The notes: generated by a model from the letters alone, not told the origin. A DNA stretch of 64,000 nt from Dryocosmus kuriphilus (GCA_038277395.1 CM076191.1:180094552-180158551); one strand, 5' to 3'; shown: positions 11,964 to 24,053, numbered from the stretch's first letter. Numbers and translations: made by a program.

Positions 11964-13255
11964 CCACATGGAATGAGAAGTTCCGAGCCTCACACAGAGA
12001 TGTCGCCACTAGGATTAAACCGTGTATGTTTTCGTTGAGAACAAGCCTTTAGACAGCATCACATTGAGTTTCGCGACATTGCGTGCATTAGTTTTCGAAT
12101 AACAGCTAATTGTGTCAGACAAGCTTTGGTTTCTCTCGAACGATGGAAAGAGACGAGTTTCGGGTTTTAATAAAACATTGTTTTTTAATGGGAAAAAACA
12201 CCTTCCATGCCAAGGAGTGGTTAGATAAATGCTATCCAACATCCGCACCATCAACTGCAACCGTAAAACGCTGGTTTGCGGACTTCAAACGTGGTCGTAC
12301 CAGCACCGATGATGCTCAGCGCAGTGGACGGCCCTCTGAGGTCACCACACCGGAAAACATTAAAAAAATCCATTTGATCGTTTTGAATGATCGGAAAGCG
12401 AAGTTGCGTGAAATAGCAGAGGCCGTGGGTATATCGATAGAATGCGTTAGCAACATTTTGCATGAACATTTGGGGATGAAAAAGCTGATCGCAAGATGGG
12501 TGCCGCGTTTGCTCATACCGGACCAGAAGCAGCAACGTGTTGAAGATTCTGAGCTTAATTTGGCCTTGTTCCAAAGAAACAAAAAGGACTTTTTGCGTCG
12601 ATTTGTGACGATGGACGAATCCTGGATTCATTATTACACTCCTGAGTCCAACAGACAGTCTGCAGAGTGGTTGGAAGCAGGTAGCAGCCGTCCGAAGCAT
12701 CCAAAGACGCAACAGTCGGCCGGGAAGGTTATTGCAAGCGTTTTTTGGAATGCAAGAGGAATAATCATGATTGAATATTTGGAAAAGGGAAAAACCATCA
12801 CAGGTGACTACTACGTTGCTCAACTGGATAGTTTAAACGAAGAAATTAGAAAAACGGCCGCACATGGCAAGGAACAAAGTGCTGTACCACCACGATAACG
12901 CACCAGCACATTCATCGATGAAAACGACGGCCAAACTGAGCGAATTGCGCTACCAATTGGTTAAGCATCCTCCGTATTCACCAGATCTGGCCCCCAGCGA
13001 CTACCATTTGTTCCCAAACATGAAAAGGTTTCTTCAGGGAAAGAAATTTTCGTCGAATGCTGAAGTCATGGCCGAAACAGAGGCGTATTTTGAAGGTCTC
13101 GATAAATCATTTTTTTCGAAAGGTATGGAAATGTTGGAGGACCGCTGGAATAAGTGCATTACTTTAAATGGAGATTACACCGAAGAATAAAAAAGGTTTT
13201 AAGGTAAAAAATTAATTTTTTCCTTGCGAGGCTCGGGACTTCTCATTCCATGTAG
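11964..13255 (+). mobile_element. Full-length mariner element inserted in BEL-I gag
   Basis: Inverted ends of ~28 bp share cacatggaatgagaagt-type sequence (11964-11991 and 13228-13255, few mismatches), with TA on each side (11962-11963 and 13256-13257). Length is 1292 bp, the normal mariner size. Removing the element and one TA brings the gag reading frame back in register, which confirms the boundaries. Confidence 0.93.
12143..13190 (+). pseudogene. mariner transposase, one frameshift
   Basis: Starts at the Met of MERDEFRVLIKHCFLMGKNT (12143), the normal mariner N-terminus. The paired helix-turn-helix region (TVKRWFADFKRGRTSTDDAQ, SGRPSEVTT, LREIAEAVGIS) occupies about residues 40-110. The DDD triad is present: VTMDESWIHYY, then YHHDNAPAH, then PSDYHLFPNMK, with spacing consistent with D,D34D. 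After EEIRK near 12848 the frame is lost and resumes in another frame as ARNKVLYHHDN, consistent with one A lost from a short A run. The C-terminus GDYTEE ends at 13190. Apart from this slip it is full length, so this copy is comparatively young. Confidence 0.92.
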
Positions 13256-14034
13256 TAAGAAGATTTCTAAGAGTCGACTCGAGGGGAGGTGATATTGTAA
13301 GTTTTGCTACAAAAGTAAAAGACTGCGTATCAGTAACACAGGCCGCAAATCGTGTAGGATATTTACATAGTCCAGAATTAGCAAAAGAAATTATGAATAA
13401 AATGCCATCAACAATGGTGCATTGGTACAATCGTTTTCTACATAAAAAGGGAAACATCAATGATCCTTCATCGGTAACTCTCTCGAATTTTCTATATTTG
13501 AAAGCGGAAATGGCTTGCAAAGCTGGCACTAATGAAATTCATGCCGGGTCATCATCACGGCAGAACTACGATAATCGGAATTATGAGAGACATCGGCAAA
13601 GTTACTCAGACAAAAGAGTGAATTTTCGAAAGCGATCTGCTTTATTTAACTACGATAGATGAAACTGAAGAAGGACCTACTGAGCCGAAGCGATGGAAAG
13701 AGTCTAATGGAAAAGTGCGGGACAATACTTGTGTGTATTGTAAAAATTCAAAACATGGAGTGGCTCAATGCAAGAAATTTGCTAATCTGTCAGTTGATAA
13801 GCGAATGGAATGAGTAAAGAAAATGAGGACGTGTTTTTGGTGTCTGTCCATAAAACACCATAATCGAGATTTTAAGGGTCCCGTATGTGGATATCTGGGT
13901 TGCAAAAGGAGTCATCATTCGTTACTGCATGAGGCCTTCTATGCAACCTATGAAATCGGGGGGCAATCGAGCTTAGTCGCTTCTGAAGAGAATCCAGGAG
14001 ACAATCAGGATAACAGTTTGTGACAGATGCTGTT

Positions 14035-15035
14035 AAAAGTATGCAATGATGGACGATGGAACGACAGTAACATTAGTCATATCAAAATTGACAAATAAAA
14101 TCGGTGCAATCGGAACGCGGATAACTTTAAAGTAAAAAAATCATAAAAGGCATGGAAATCACGGAAACAGAAAGTCGTAAAATTAATTTAGGGATCAGCA
14201 ATGGACACGGGGAAGAATATTCGATATGAAAGGGGCCAGGACTATAAAAAACCTACTATTACCGTCGCAAAGCATGAAGGAAAAAGATACTGAAGAACAC
14301 AAACATCTGGTGGATCTTGGAATTAGGTACTACACTAATTTAAAACCAAAAATCCTTATTGGACAAGAAAATTGGCGCCTGATGACACCTCTGGAAGTTC
14401 GCGCTTCCACAATAAACGATCCAGTAAGCTTCTCTCACTGCTCTCGGATGGGTAGTACGTGGCAACATTCAAAGGAAATCACAACAAGGAACAAAAGATG
14501 CTGTGTTAATGATAAATGAAGATTCACGTAGCAACTTGGATTCTCATGGCATAGAGGAAATGATTTGCATACTTTGGTGAAAATGAACTTTATGCTAGAA
14601 GCGATTGGTGTGAAAACTAATGATAGAAAAACTGTTCAAGATAAGCATGTTGAATAAGTCTTGACTGAAAATACACGTCGCATTGGAGAAACATGGGAGA
14701 CTTGGCTGTTGTGGAAGAATGACTCCGTAAAAATTCCGGACAGTAAATAATATGCCTACAAAAGACTCAAAGCAATTGAAAGGAAAATGGACAGACACAC
14801 TGAAGATGGAAAAGATTATGAAAAAGAAGTCGAGAATCTCATTTAGGCTGATTACGCAAAGAAAGTAAATCAGGTGAATAACAATGGGCGTGTTTGGTAT
14901 TTACCACACTTCGGAGTAACAAATCCTAATAAACCTGGTAAGCTGCGACTCGTATTCGATGGATCTGCAGAGATACATGAAGTTTCCTTGAGCCATCAAT
15001 TATTGACCGTGTCGGACTTAGTCAAGCCTTTACTT
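14035..15035 (+). pseudogene. BEL-I protease/linker and start of reverse transcriptase
   Basis: Broken frames carry ILIGQENWRLMTPLEVRAS (the segment after the BEL protease) and then the RT start VWYLPHFGVTNPNKPGKLRLVFDGSAE at about 14890-14970, followed by the LSHQLLTVSDLVKPLLGAL segment before the MITE at 15044. Many stops are present. An active-site DSG/DTG motif for the protease cannot be made out. Confidence 0.75.
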
Positions 15036-15043
15036 GGTGCACT

Positions 15044-15489
15044 CGGCGCCGGCCCTGGTGTAGAGCGAGAGGAGCGGTCGCTCTAGGCGCCAGATAGCAA
15101 GCGGCGCCAAAAAGTCAAATGCGAAAAACGTTTCCAGCGCAAAATAAAATTTTGATGGCGCCCTTTGAGAGGCGCGGGAGCAGTGTTGCCAGATAAGATT
15201 TTTAAAAATCCGCAGTGTGACGCTGAAAATCCGTAGATCACCTCTAGATAAATCCGCAGATCTACAAACTTTTTTAAAGGCTAAATCTGACTATTTAGAG
15301 CGGCTAGACTAGCCTTGAACCTAGTCCGTAAACAGCGTTTCTTGTAAAATTACATGGGTGACAGCTCTTTTGTGTACAGCTGAATTCAGGGCTTCATAAC
15401 GTTATGATAAATAGCGGTATAAAGTGTTACATAACCTTATAAGTATTTCGCTCTGATTCTACCATGATCAAAGGCTAGGGTCGGCGCTG
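15044..15489. mobile_element. hAT-type MITE inside BEL-I reverse transcriptase
   Basis: The ends are cggcgccggccctgg (15044) and, inverted, cagcgccgaccctag (ending 15489). The flanks are ggtgcact (15036-15043) and ggtgtact (15490-15497), an 8-bp target duplication with one mismatch. The RT reading frame resumes directly after the duplication (LMRFRLGK). No coding sequence. A second end-like string, cagtgttgccaga, lies inside at about 15181 and may mark an older nested end. Confidence 0.8.
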
Positions 15490-15497
15490 GGTGTACT

Positions 15498-16796
15498 TAT
15501 GCGATTTCGACTTGGAAAAGTAGAAAAGTAAAAATCTGCAAGAAAGATCAAAGTTCACAACTTCTTCTATTGCAAGGCTGGGAAAGAAACTCTGAACCGA
15601 CAATAAATACAATGACATCAATGGTGTTCGGTACTGCGCCTTCGCCACATATGGCTCAATATATTAAGAACAGATATGCCCAAGAATTTAAAGATCTATA
15701 TCCGGATGCCATCAAAGCTATATTAGAGAAGCATTATGTGGACGATTATTTGGATAGTGTTGAAAATGTAGAACAGACTGTCAGCAAAATCAAAGAAGTT
15801 ACAAAAATACACAAAAACGGTGGTTTTGAGATAAGAGGATGATTCAGTAACAGCAAAGAAGTATTAAATACTCTGTCGGATATAACATTAGCGAAGGGAG
15901 CAATCAACTTGAATATGGATCAAGAACACATAGAAAGAACTCTAGGACTGACATGGGATCCTGTTCAGGATATAATGGGCTTTGATTTGAGCCTGAATAA
16001 GATTCCTTAGCAAATTGCCAAAGGTATTGAAATACCTACAAAACGTGAAATAGGAAGAGTCATAGTGTCGGGCTATGATCCTTTGAGAATATTATCTCCA
16101 TTCAGTATAAGAGCCAAGATACTACTCTAAGACGTCTGGAAGAGAGGAATTGATTGAGACGAGAGGTTACTTAACAAAGAGTTCTCAAGATGGCTAGCCT
16201 GAGTACACAACTTGGATGAAGCAAAACAATGTGAACTACTTAGATGCTATCGATGTCGAAACGAAAATCCTAAAAAAATGGAGTTACATCTGTTTTGAGA
16301 TGCAAGTGACAAAGCATATTCGACAGTAGCTTATTGGAGGATTATTTTCAATAATGGAGAAAATGATGTTGCATTCATACTTGGAAAAAGTCGAGTGGCC
16401 CCATTAAAGCGTACATCTATCCCAAGAATGGAGCTACAGTGTGCATTACTGTCAATCCGGCTTGCCCGAAAAATCATAGAGGAACACCAGATCCCAGTGA
16501 ATGAACGCATTTTTTGGACGGATTCAACGAATACGCTCGGTTGGATAAGAGCAGATCCACGAAAATATCAAACATTCGTGGCTCATAGGGTTGGAGAAAT
16601 TGACGAGTTAACAAACGCTAACGATTGGCGGTGGGTCCCTATGAAATTAAACCCGGCAGATGCCGCGACACGAGATCATAGATCTCTCAGTGGGCAGATG
16701 AATAAACGGATATTGGGACCGAAATTTCTTGTGGACAGGCGATCAAGCTGGCCTTTCCAACCCAACGCTAACGATATAAAAGAACCAACCAAATAG
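15498..16796 (+). pseudogene. BEL-I reverse transcriptase and RNase H
   Basis: RT resumes after the MITE. MTSMVFGTAPSPHMAQYIKN and the catalytic HYVDDYLD (about 15735) are clear. Several in-frame stops follow (near 15841, 16009, 16129). The RNase H part reads RTSIPRMELQCALLSIRLAR and IFWTDSTNTLGWI with the DST-type acidic residue, ending at 16796. Confidence 0.85.
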
Positions 16797-16940
16797 AAAA
16801 AAACAGAATATGTCGCTGCCCTCACAGAAGATTCAGACTATCCATTACCTAATATCGATCATTTCACAAAATGGTTATGCTTAATTAGAAGTACTGCATG
16901 GGTCCTGCTTGCTCTGAGGATATGGCGCACAAACCAAAAA

Positions 16941-18371
16941 TTGAATCCTAAAATGGAATTATTAGAACAGGCTGAACGTCTTTGGATACTCAAGACACAA
17001 CAAGAAACTTTCGGAACAGAAATACGGGCTAAAGAGAATCAGGAAGACATACCGAAGAACAATAAATTATATAATCTGTCAATTATGTTGGACAAAGATG
17101 GAATCTTACGAATTGATGGTCGAATAGCTGCAGGAAAAAGAGTTCCAAAAGACATGAAGTTCCCTATTATCTTGGATGGGCAACATCGCTACACCAAATT
17201 TTTGATACAACATTAACACGAGAAGGTTGCTCATGGATCATCGGAAATGGTAGTAAACGAATTGCGACAAAGATTTTGGATAATCAACATTAGGTTAGCT
17301 GTTAAATCCGTGACTACAAAATGTGAACTATTTCGGATACGGAAAGCAAAACCAGAAACACCTCGCATGGGAAACTTGCCAAATGCAAGATTAGGGCACC
17401 ACCAAAGGCCATTTACGTTCAGTTGTATTGATTTTTTGGACCAATGCACGTAACTATATGACGAACGCATGAAAAACAATGGGGGGTGCTAATTACTTGT
17501 TTGTCAACACGCGCAATTCATATCGAGGTAGCAAACTCCCTATCGACAGACTCAGCTATCATGGGATTGAGGTGAATGATATTGAGACGGGAAACTCCAT
17601 CTGAAATGTACTCTGATAATGGAACGAACTTCAGAGGTGCTTCCACAGAGCTATAGAACACCATAAATGAAATAAATCAAGACCCCATGTATAGTGAAAT
17701 TACGAATCGTGGAATAAAATGGAGATTTATTCTACCAGTGGCACCTGAGATTGTTAATTTATTAGATTATTTATTGTTAATTTATTATTTATTTATTAGA
17801 TTGTTAATTAATTGTTAAGCTGAGAACGACTCGTACGAAGTGTAAAGGTTGCTTTAAATGTTTTTTTAAGAGAAAGAACTCCTAAGGAAGAAATTATAGT
17901 AACGTTACTTACTGAAGTAGAACACATTGTCAATAGTCGACCATTAACACATGTGTCAGTAAATCATTTGACTGACGAGAGCCTTACTCCAAATCACTTC
18001 TTAGTTGGAACCTCATCAGCAGCACCTATTCCAGGACAATTCACAAATGACGATTTAATTTTGAGGAAACAATGGCGAATTGCTCAACGATTAGCGGACA
18101 TGTTTTGTTCACGTTGTATTAAAGAATATCTCTACCAAATCTAGTCAGCAGAAAATTTTGGAATCATGATTTGAGACCATTGGCAGTCGGGGACATAGTG
18201 TTGATTGTGGAATCATCGTTACCAGAAAATATGTGGATCAAGGGAGTGATAATAGCTATATTTTCTGGACAAGATGGGCAAGTGCGAGTGGTGGAAGTTA
18301 GGATAAAAGGTGGGCATGTGCTTAAACGGGCAGCGGCAAAGCTTATAGTGTTGGCTACCCATAACAATTAG
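16941..18371 (+). pseudogene. BEL-I integrase with C-terminal BEL tail
   Basis: The frames show the pre-integrase region (LDKDGILRIDGRIAAGKRVP), an H2C2 zinc-binding-like stretch around 17190-17330, a shortened integrase core (ECLNSRP-like segment read as VEHIVNSRPLTHVS at about 17915) and the C-terminal tail VGDIVLIVESSLPENMWIKG typical of BEL/Pao (18171-18371). An AT-rich ttattta tract (about 17752-17815) interrupts the core. Multiple stops. Confidence 0.85.
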
Positions 18372-18414
18372 TATAGTTGCACATGGTGAACCATATCACG
18401 GGGGGGGGGGAGTA

Positions 18415-19048
18415 TGTTGCCAACACAATAGGAAATATTCTATTTATTGTATTCTACTTAGGAAGGATTCTAATTTTGTTATTTATTATTATTTAGAGTG
18501 AGGAATAATTTTATTTTGTATAAGACTTCATCAGAATTGTTAAATATATTCTGTTTCTAACACAATCATTGAATTTTCCATTGAATGTATTCTGAGAAAA
18601 TGATCAAGGACTGGAATAGGAAAATATAAACAAACGGAAGGGGAACGGTGGCTAGGTCGAAGGGGACTGACTAAAAAAACAGGAGACAAGGGCAGTTAAT
18701 ATTCGGTCGTTCAACGGATAGGTAGAGGATTATTGAATATAGTGTTTTTGAGTGATTATTCGGAGTGCTTGGATGGAAGATTATTGGATAAAGTGTTTTT
18801 GAGTGATTATTCGGAGAGCCTGGATTGAACAAAGTAATTGTCGGGGTTGTTCGGAGGATTGTGTCGAGACTTCGGAGCCCCTTTTTTTATCGGAGGTTTT
18901 CCCCAAAAGTGGGAGTTATTTTTTTTGTGACTACGATGAATGCCGGTACGGAACACACTTTTTAAAAATGTAGATCCGGTACTGCGCCTAAGTATAAATC
19001 GCACGTGTTACCCACTACACTACCAAATATTACAATTTATCCGTAACA
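18415..19048 (+). repeat. BEL-I 3' LTR
   Basis: Begins tgttgccaac after a G run (18401-18410, the likely polypurine tract end) and ends ccgtaaca, giving TG...CA termini and 634 bp. It contains a ~49-bp direct repeat (18728-18776 and 18777-18826, core gtttttgagtgattattcgg). No 5' partner was found in the window. Confidence 0.7.
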
Positions 19049-19304
19049 ATATGCTTCTGATAGTTTTTGTATTATAAGGAAAATAGATCGTCTTGATGAT
19101 GAGGAAGGAAGTACCTTTTTTTGCAATATTCATTTTTCACTTTTTGTATTTTCAAGCACCCTGCTTATTTTTGGAAATGTACAAAAAAAGGTTTTACATT
19201 TAACACACAGAAAAATTTCCTGTCATGATGGGCTAGCCAGTGTCTGATTTGGGCCCAATCAGACCGACTATAGATGATATGGAAAAAATACATTTTGCGC
19301 ATCG

Positions 19305-19730
19305 AGCGCGCCTATCGACCGTCTTACATACTACATTACATAAAGTTACCACTGATGGTAACACGCACCCCTATTATTTATTATCGAAGTGGGATTTCAC
19401 GAATTCGAGTACGTGTTGATTTTGTGCTTATATCATTATTGTGCGTATATTATTGTATTCTGGCAGAGGACAAAACGTAGGGTCATATACTTTCGTGCAA
19501 AATAATGATTTATTTGTTTACTCCTTTTTATATAAAAATATAATATAAAAATTTACAATCGTAGTGTCTGAAAATGAGAGGTTATTTGGGTTATTTATGA
19601 GAGGTCATTCAACATGTGCTCGAATTCGTGAAATTCCACTTCGATAATAAATAATAGGGGTGCGTGTTACCATCAATGGTAACGTTATGTAATATAGTAT
19701 GTAAGGCGGCCGATAGGTGCCCTCGAAGCG
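19305..19730. mobile_element. Foldback/MITE-like element with ~115-bp inverted arms
   Basis: Left arm 19305-19420 and right arm 19608-19730 are inverse copies at roughly 90% identity by eye (shared strings such as ggtaacacgcacccctatta and cacgaattcgag). They are separated by ~190 bp without coding content. Arm-to-spacer proportion fits a foldback element. The target duplication was not resolved. Confidence 0.75.
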
Positions 19731-20189
19731 GAAGTGTCAAGTAGGTTAAGACTTTCGCGCTATTGTTGACAGCTGATGCTAACCTTTTTCCACGCCGGGC
19801 TTCTTAATTTTCGTTAAAATGTCTGACATTTTACCACAACAGATCGCGAAATTCTGAGTGGAATTGAAAAATTCATTTCATTTTGAGGTGAAGCACAAGC
19901 CGTTTTTCTCCCTATAGTGTCGGTGTTCTGCCAAAAATAGTGATTTACAAGTGTGGTTCGTGCGATTTACTCTCTCACTCTCGCAATTCGATTCTTATGG
20001 GCTGCTCTGCCTGGACAGCTACATTTTGGAAAATGATTATTTTCCGAGAAAATAATCATTTCTCCTAAAAAAGGGGCTAGTACTTCAATTCCGCTTGACG
20101 TTAGGAGTACGATAGACCCCGGATATTGGTGTGAGTTTTCTTTAATTGTCTCTTACAAATCGTTGCCAATTTATATATGGGGACAGACC
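19731..20189. other. No gene seen
   Basis: Mixed-composition spacer between the foldback element and the tandem array. No recognisable coding or repeat structure. Confidence 0.4.
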
Positions 20190-20915
20190 GTACTTAGTCA
20201 GACATTGAATTTTAGGAAATTATTACAACTTCTAATTCCGATTGTCCAACACCCTTAAGACCTGAAATTAAAAGTACCCTGATAGTTTTGTGAAAGTCCA
20301 GTTGTTCTAATAATCGAACCTGATAATTCAGGTGTAAAGAATACACCTTCCTTGAGGAAATTAGTTTAAGAACCAGAGTTAAAAACACCCGTATGGGTAG
20401 TACTTGGTAATTCTAGCGCATTAAAGAAAATCTTCCACGAGGAAGTTAGGTTAAGAAGTTAAATTTTAAATAGAACAATGATTTTTCAAAGATCCACTTG
20501 TTCTAATAATCAAACTTGGTAGTTCAGATGCTGAGAATATGTCTTCTTTGGCAAAGTTGCATCAAGGTAAAAAATTTAAGACACCCTGGGATTTTTTTTT
20601 TAATTGCACATCGTTCTATGTATTAAACCCGGTGGTCCAAGTGTCAAAAATACATCTTCCTCGGGGAGGTGAGGTTAAGAAGCGAAATTTAAAATAAGAG
20701 GATGGTTTTTAAAATATACGGTTGTTCTAATAATAATTAAATCTGTTAGTCGACGTGTTGATAATACATCTTCCTCAGAGAATTCTGGATAAGAACTACA
20801 ATTTAAAATACTGGGATGGTTTATCAAACGTTCTTTTTTTTCTAATAATCAAACCTGGTAGTCCAGGTGCAAACAATGTATCATCTTCGGGAAAGGTTGC
20901 CATTAAGCGAGTTGG
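20190..20915 (+). repeat. Degenerate tandem array, ~110-bp unit, about six copies
   Basis: Each unit carries variants of ttgttctaataatcaaac, then ggtagtccaggtg, then aatacatcttcctcgggga, then aatttaaaa. The first segment starts near 20300, 20505, 20610, 20722 and 20840. Units are diverged. The 60-codon frame over the last unit is not convincing. Confidence 0.7.
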
Positions 20916-21211
20916 CAGGATTCAAGGATGTACCTAAAATGCACAAGCATTGTGCGAAAACTTAAAGATGCGTAAGTTGCAAGCTTGAATCCAATTTATT
21001 TTATTAAATATTTTCTCAATTTTCCGGAAAAATTTATAGATTGGTCCTATTTTCCTACCTCGGGGTCTCCTTAAAACTCTATTCCAGTTTCTTCTATCAC
21101 TATTTTCGTGGTGGTAAAATGGTGTGGATTGACGCTTGCAAACTTCCGAGGAAAGCGTAAAAAACGTTGAAAATCTTCCACCTCTGAACAAATTTACTAT
21201 TTAGAATACAT

Positions 21212-22267
21212 TTAGAATACGCCTGGGGCGCGCGTCTGTCGGAACTCGCGCTACGCGCTCGGTGTTAGTACATCCCCCTATATTTATGTATATCGGGTTT
21301 TAAAATTAAAGATCGAACCATTGACCAGTGTCATTTGGTAATTTTTAATTTTTTGTTAAACCTCTTTCGGCTTTAACAAATACATTCCCATCACGCATCT
21401 CGCGCTTCGCACTCGAATAAAATTTGTCCAAAATGCGAGATTTCTTTTTCAGTTTGGGTGAAAATAATTTTTCGTATTTTTGTAACATTTTGCACAATTA
21501 AAGTAAAAACTATGAGTCCTATCAAAAAATGGTCTGACGCAAATATTTTTTATCATTCTTTAATATTTTAATATTTTTAAGGTGAATAACTTGTCTTCAC
21601 GAGAAATATTCCACCTTGCATATATTTAACGGAAAATTGAGTTCATGATTTTTAATAACATTTTTCACGATTCAAACAGAAAATATGTATTGTATGAAAA
21701 AATGGTATAGAGAAAATTTGTAGATCTTTTTGAGGTAAACAACTTTATTTCTGAACAGTTTTTTCGTATGTCGCATAGTTTTCCTGAAAAGTCAATTTCT
21801 TAATATTTAATAACATTTTCTACGAATAATTAAAAAATTATGCACCTTAAAGAAAAATGATAATAAGAAAATTTTTAGATCTTTTTGTAATGAATAACTT
21901 TGTTTCTTAACACTGTTTTCGTATATCGTATAGCTTGTGTGAAAAATTGAATGCTTGATTTTTTGAAAAACATTTTCGTTAGGTAAAACCAGAACCGTTG
22001 GTCAAAAGAGGCTGGTTAACGAACTTAAATGTTTATTTTTAAGCTTTGAAAAAGTATGCCAAAGCACAATCCATAATCGGATTAGTCCTTCGAAAGTTAT
22101 CCAATATACAAACGACGACGAAAACGACGAAGACGACGACGACAACAGACAGACACCGTCGTAAAACATGTTTTTCGGTTTCAGGGGGTAGTGAAACGTC
22201 GAGATTTGATGAAATCCACGACAGTCAGTTTTCACAGAAAAACCTTTCTCATTGAGATGAGAATGTA
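21212..22267 (+). repeat. Dispersed repeat AR1, copy B
   Basis: Begins with gcctggggcgcgcgtctgtcgg and two GC palindromic motifs (21245-21261, 21399-21416). It has tacattcccatca (21381-21393), three or four internal tttgtagatctttttgaggt units, a (GAC)n tract (22110-22160) with cagacagacaccgtcgt, and gatgagaatgta (22256-22267). Same order and orientation as copy A1. Confidence 0.75.
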
Positions 22268-22808
22268 AAATTATACTTAGTTCAAGTAAAATTTTTCTGA
22301 ATGGAACAGCTTTTTTCTATAACTTAAATTATAGTACTTTAAATTACGGAAATCACTCTTCATGGCAAATACTTATTTCTTACAGTTACTAACATACTTC
22401 CCTCGCTCACAAAATATTCGACAGACTCAAATAAATATTTCCTTACTTTAATCGGTTTATACTTTTAATAGAAACAAAACATTTATTTGGATTGAAGAAA
22501 TACGTGATTTAACGTATTCAGTATGATAATTTCTTTGAATCAGATAAATTTTCTTTGATTCAAAAAATTTGTTTTCAGTGGAAATTTTTTATCTTGTTAA
22601 CGATTTTTTAACAAGTTTATTGATAATAGTGAATAAATAGTAAATAAGAGTTAATTCAAATAGAATAAACAGAGCTTCTTTCAGCATAATCTAGTGAACA
22701 TCCTGCAAAGAAACTATTATTTTGTATAAAGATTTACTGGACCTAATTTTTTTTTAATTTATAGATATTTTTTATAAGCAAATACAAAGTTTTGTTATCT
22801 TTCAATCC
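22268..22808. other. AT-rich spacer, no gene seen
   Basis: No coding signal or repeat ends recognised before the retroposon that starts at 22818. Confidence 0.4.
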
Positions 22809-22817
22809 ATCGACATT

Positions 22818-24053
22818 TTTTTTTTTTTTTGTTTGGTGGAGGAGGAGGTGGAAATCCTTTTGACGGACTGAGTGTGGGACTCGGCCTGACGGCCCCTACC
22901 CACTAAAACCACCTCCTTCCCCGGCACTCAGACTATAAGTCCGTTGTGCCACACCGCACTTCCCGCACTCCGTTGTGGGACCAAGTCCCACCCCGTGCGT
23001 ATACAAAGGCCCTGTCGTTTCAGAGCCCTAGATCCTTCCGTCTCCCTGTTCAAGGGGGTACTCCTGGAGCCCCTTCTCCTCCCACCCGCATGACGGGCAT
23101 GAGGAGCTACTCAAGTTGAAGTCCGTTGTTCTAAGACCCCTCGTGAGGAGCCCTAGCTGCCCGGTAATTCTCTCTCCTTCGCCACTTTGGAACCGTCCCC
23201 TTTGGAGCCGTCCCGTTAGGAGCCGTCGCCGTCCCCTCAGGAGCCGCCCCCTTTGGAGCCGTCCCCTTTTGGCGATGGGTTAAAAGGTGAGGCATAAGGA
23301 CTTGTGCCGTCGGTATTCCAGGAGGCTTTGCCATTACCCCCTGGAAGGATCGCTCCTTGGAGCCCTTTTTCCTCCTACCTGCATGACGGGCAAGAGGAAT
23401 TGCTCCAGATGAAGTGCGCTGTTCCAAGACCCCTTGTGAGGAGCCCTGGCTGCCCGGTAATTCTTTCCTTCGCTACTTGGGTGCCGACCCCTTTGGAGGC
23501 GTCCCCTTTTGTCGATGGGTTAACTAAATAAATAAATAAAGTCCTCTGAGAGGAGTCCTTATTTTATTACTTGTGTTTTCTGTGTTCGCCATATTGGGCC
23601 CCACGTGAGAAGCTGGGGTTTTAAAGGACTGCTCCCTGCAGAGCCCCGCTTACAGGAAGAGGATCTGAATACTAAGGGATTCGACCTGATATCCCTAAGT
23701 CTCCGTTTGGACATTTCCTTTAAACTCCGCCATGCCTGTCTCAATTGAGGGGGCAAACCGGAGCATTCAAGGATTTGGTAACCCTGGTGCCATTCAGCTT
23801 TCGACACGGCAATCACAGCTTAGCTTGGGAGCATGAGGGCTCGCGCCCTCGATATTCCAGGAGGCTTTGCCATTACCTCCTGGAAGGATCGCTTCTTGGT
23901 AAGGGTCCCGCAGACCAGAGACCCCCAGTTCCCCAGAGCAGCCGCATCTCACGATACAGTCCCTTTGGTTCTCCTACTTCAAGTCGCTCGTCCGATTAGA
24001 CCCCTAAGCCCTCCCACCAACTACCAGGTCATGTGATCCTCAGGGAGGGATCA
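22818..24053 (-). mobile_element. GC-rich retroposed segment with poly-T end and target duplication
   Basis: A ~15-T run starts right after atcgacatt (22809-22817), and the same nonamer returns at 24054-24062. This indicates target-primed retroposition of a minus-strand transcript with a poly-A tail. The 1.2-kb body is far more GC-rich than its surroundings. It contains internal duplications: 23056-23200 resembles 23357-23490, and the block with ccaggaggctttgccattac near 23330 recurs near 23858. The open frames are proline/lysine-rich and lack recognisable domains. The source could be an unrecognised LINE 3' region, a composite SINE or a cellular RNA. Confidence 0.6.

Larger units (their letters stand above)
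11288..14023 (+). pseudogene. BEL-I gag remnant (split by mariner)
   Basis: The frame from 11288 begins with a strongly charged helical region (SSERRRRELELRAAKERHD). After a frameshift near 11750 it continues in the gag core (SEQENLMRLYDSLKGKAREA, then MRYGNPTVIARQIVDD). At 11962-11963 a mariner entered at TA. Beyond 13256 the same gag frame resumes (FATKVKDCVSVTQAANRVGYL). A stop near 13662 and a frame change precede two Cys/His clusters, CVYCKNSKHGVAQC and CFWCLSIKHHNRDF. This is the nucleocapsid-like part typical of BEL/Pao Gag. At least three lesions make it non-functional. Confidence 0.85.
11288..19048 (+). mobile_element. BEL/Pao LTR retrotransposon BEL-I, decayed, interrupted twice
   Basis: Order of remnants: gag coiled region and core, CCHC knuckles, protease/pre-RT, RT, RNase H, H2C2 and integrase core, C-terminal integrase tail, then a 3' LTR. 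The RT-before-integrase order and the RT/integrase features match BEL/Pao. A mariner (11964-13255) lies in gag and a hAT-type MITE (15044-15489) in RT. Numerous stops and indels show an old copy. No 5' LTR was found. Confidence 0.9.

Noticed and set aside
23131..24036. Pro-rich and Lys-rich frames of 67-98 codons
   Set aside because: Lie within the GC-rich retroposon, overlap on both strands and lack domains. High GC simply removes stops.
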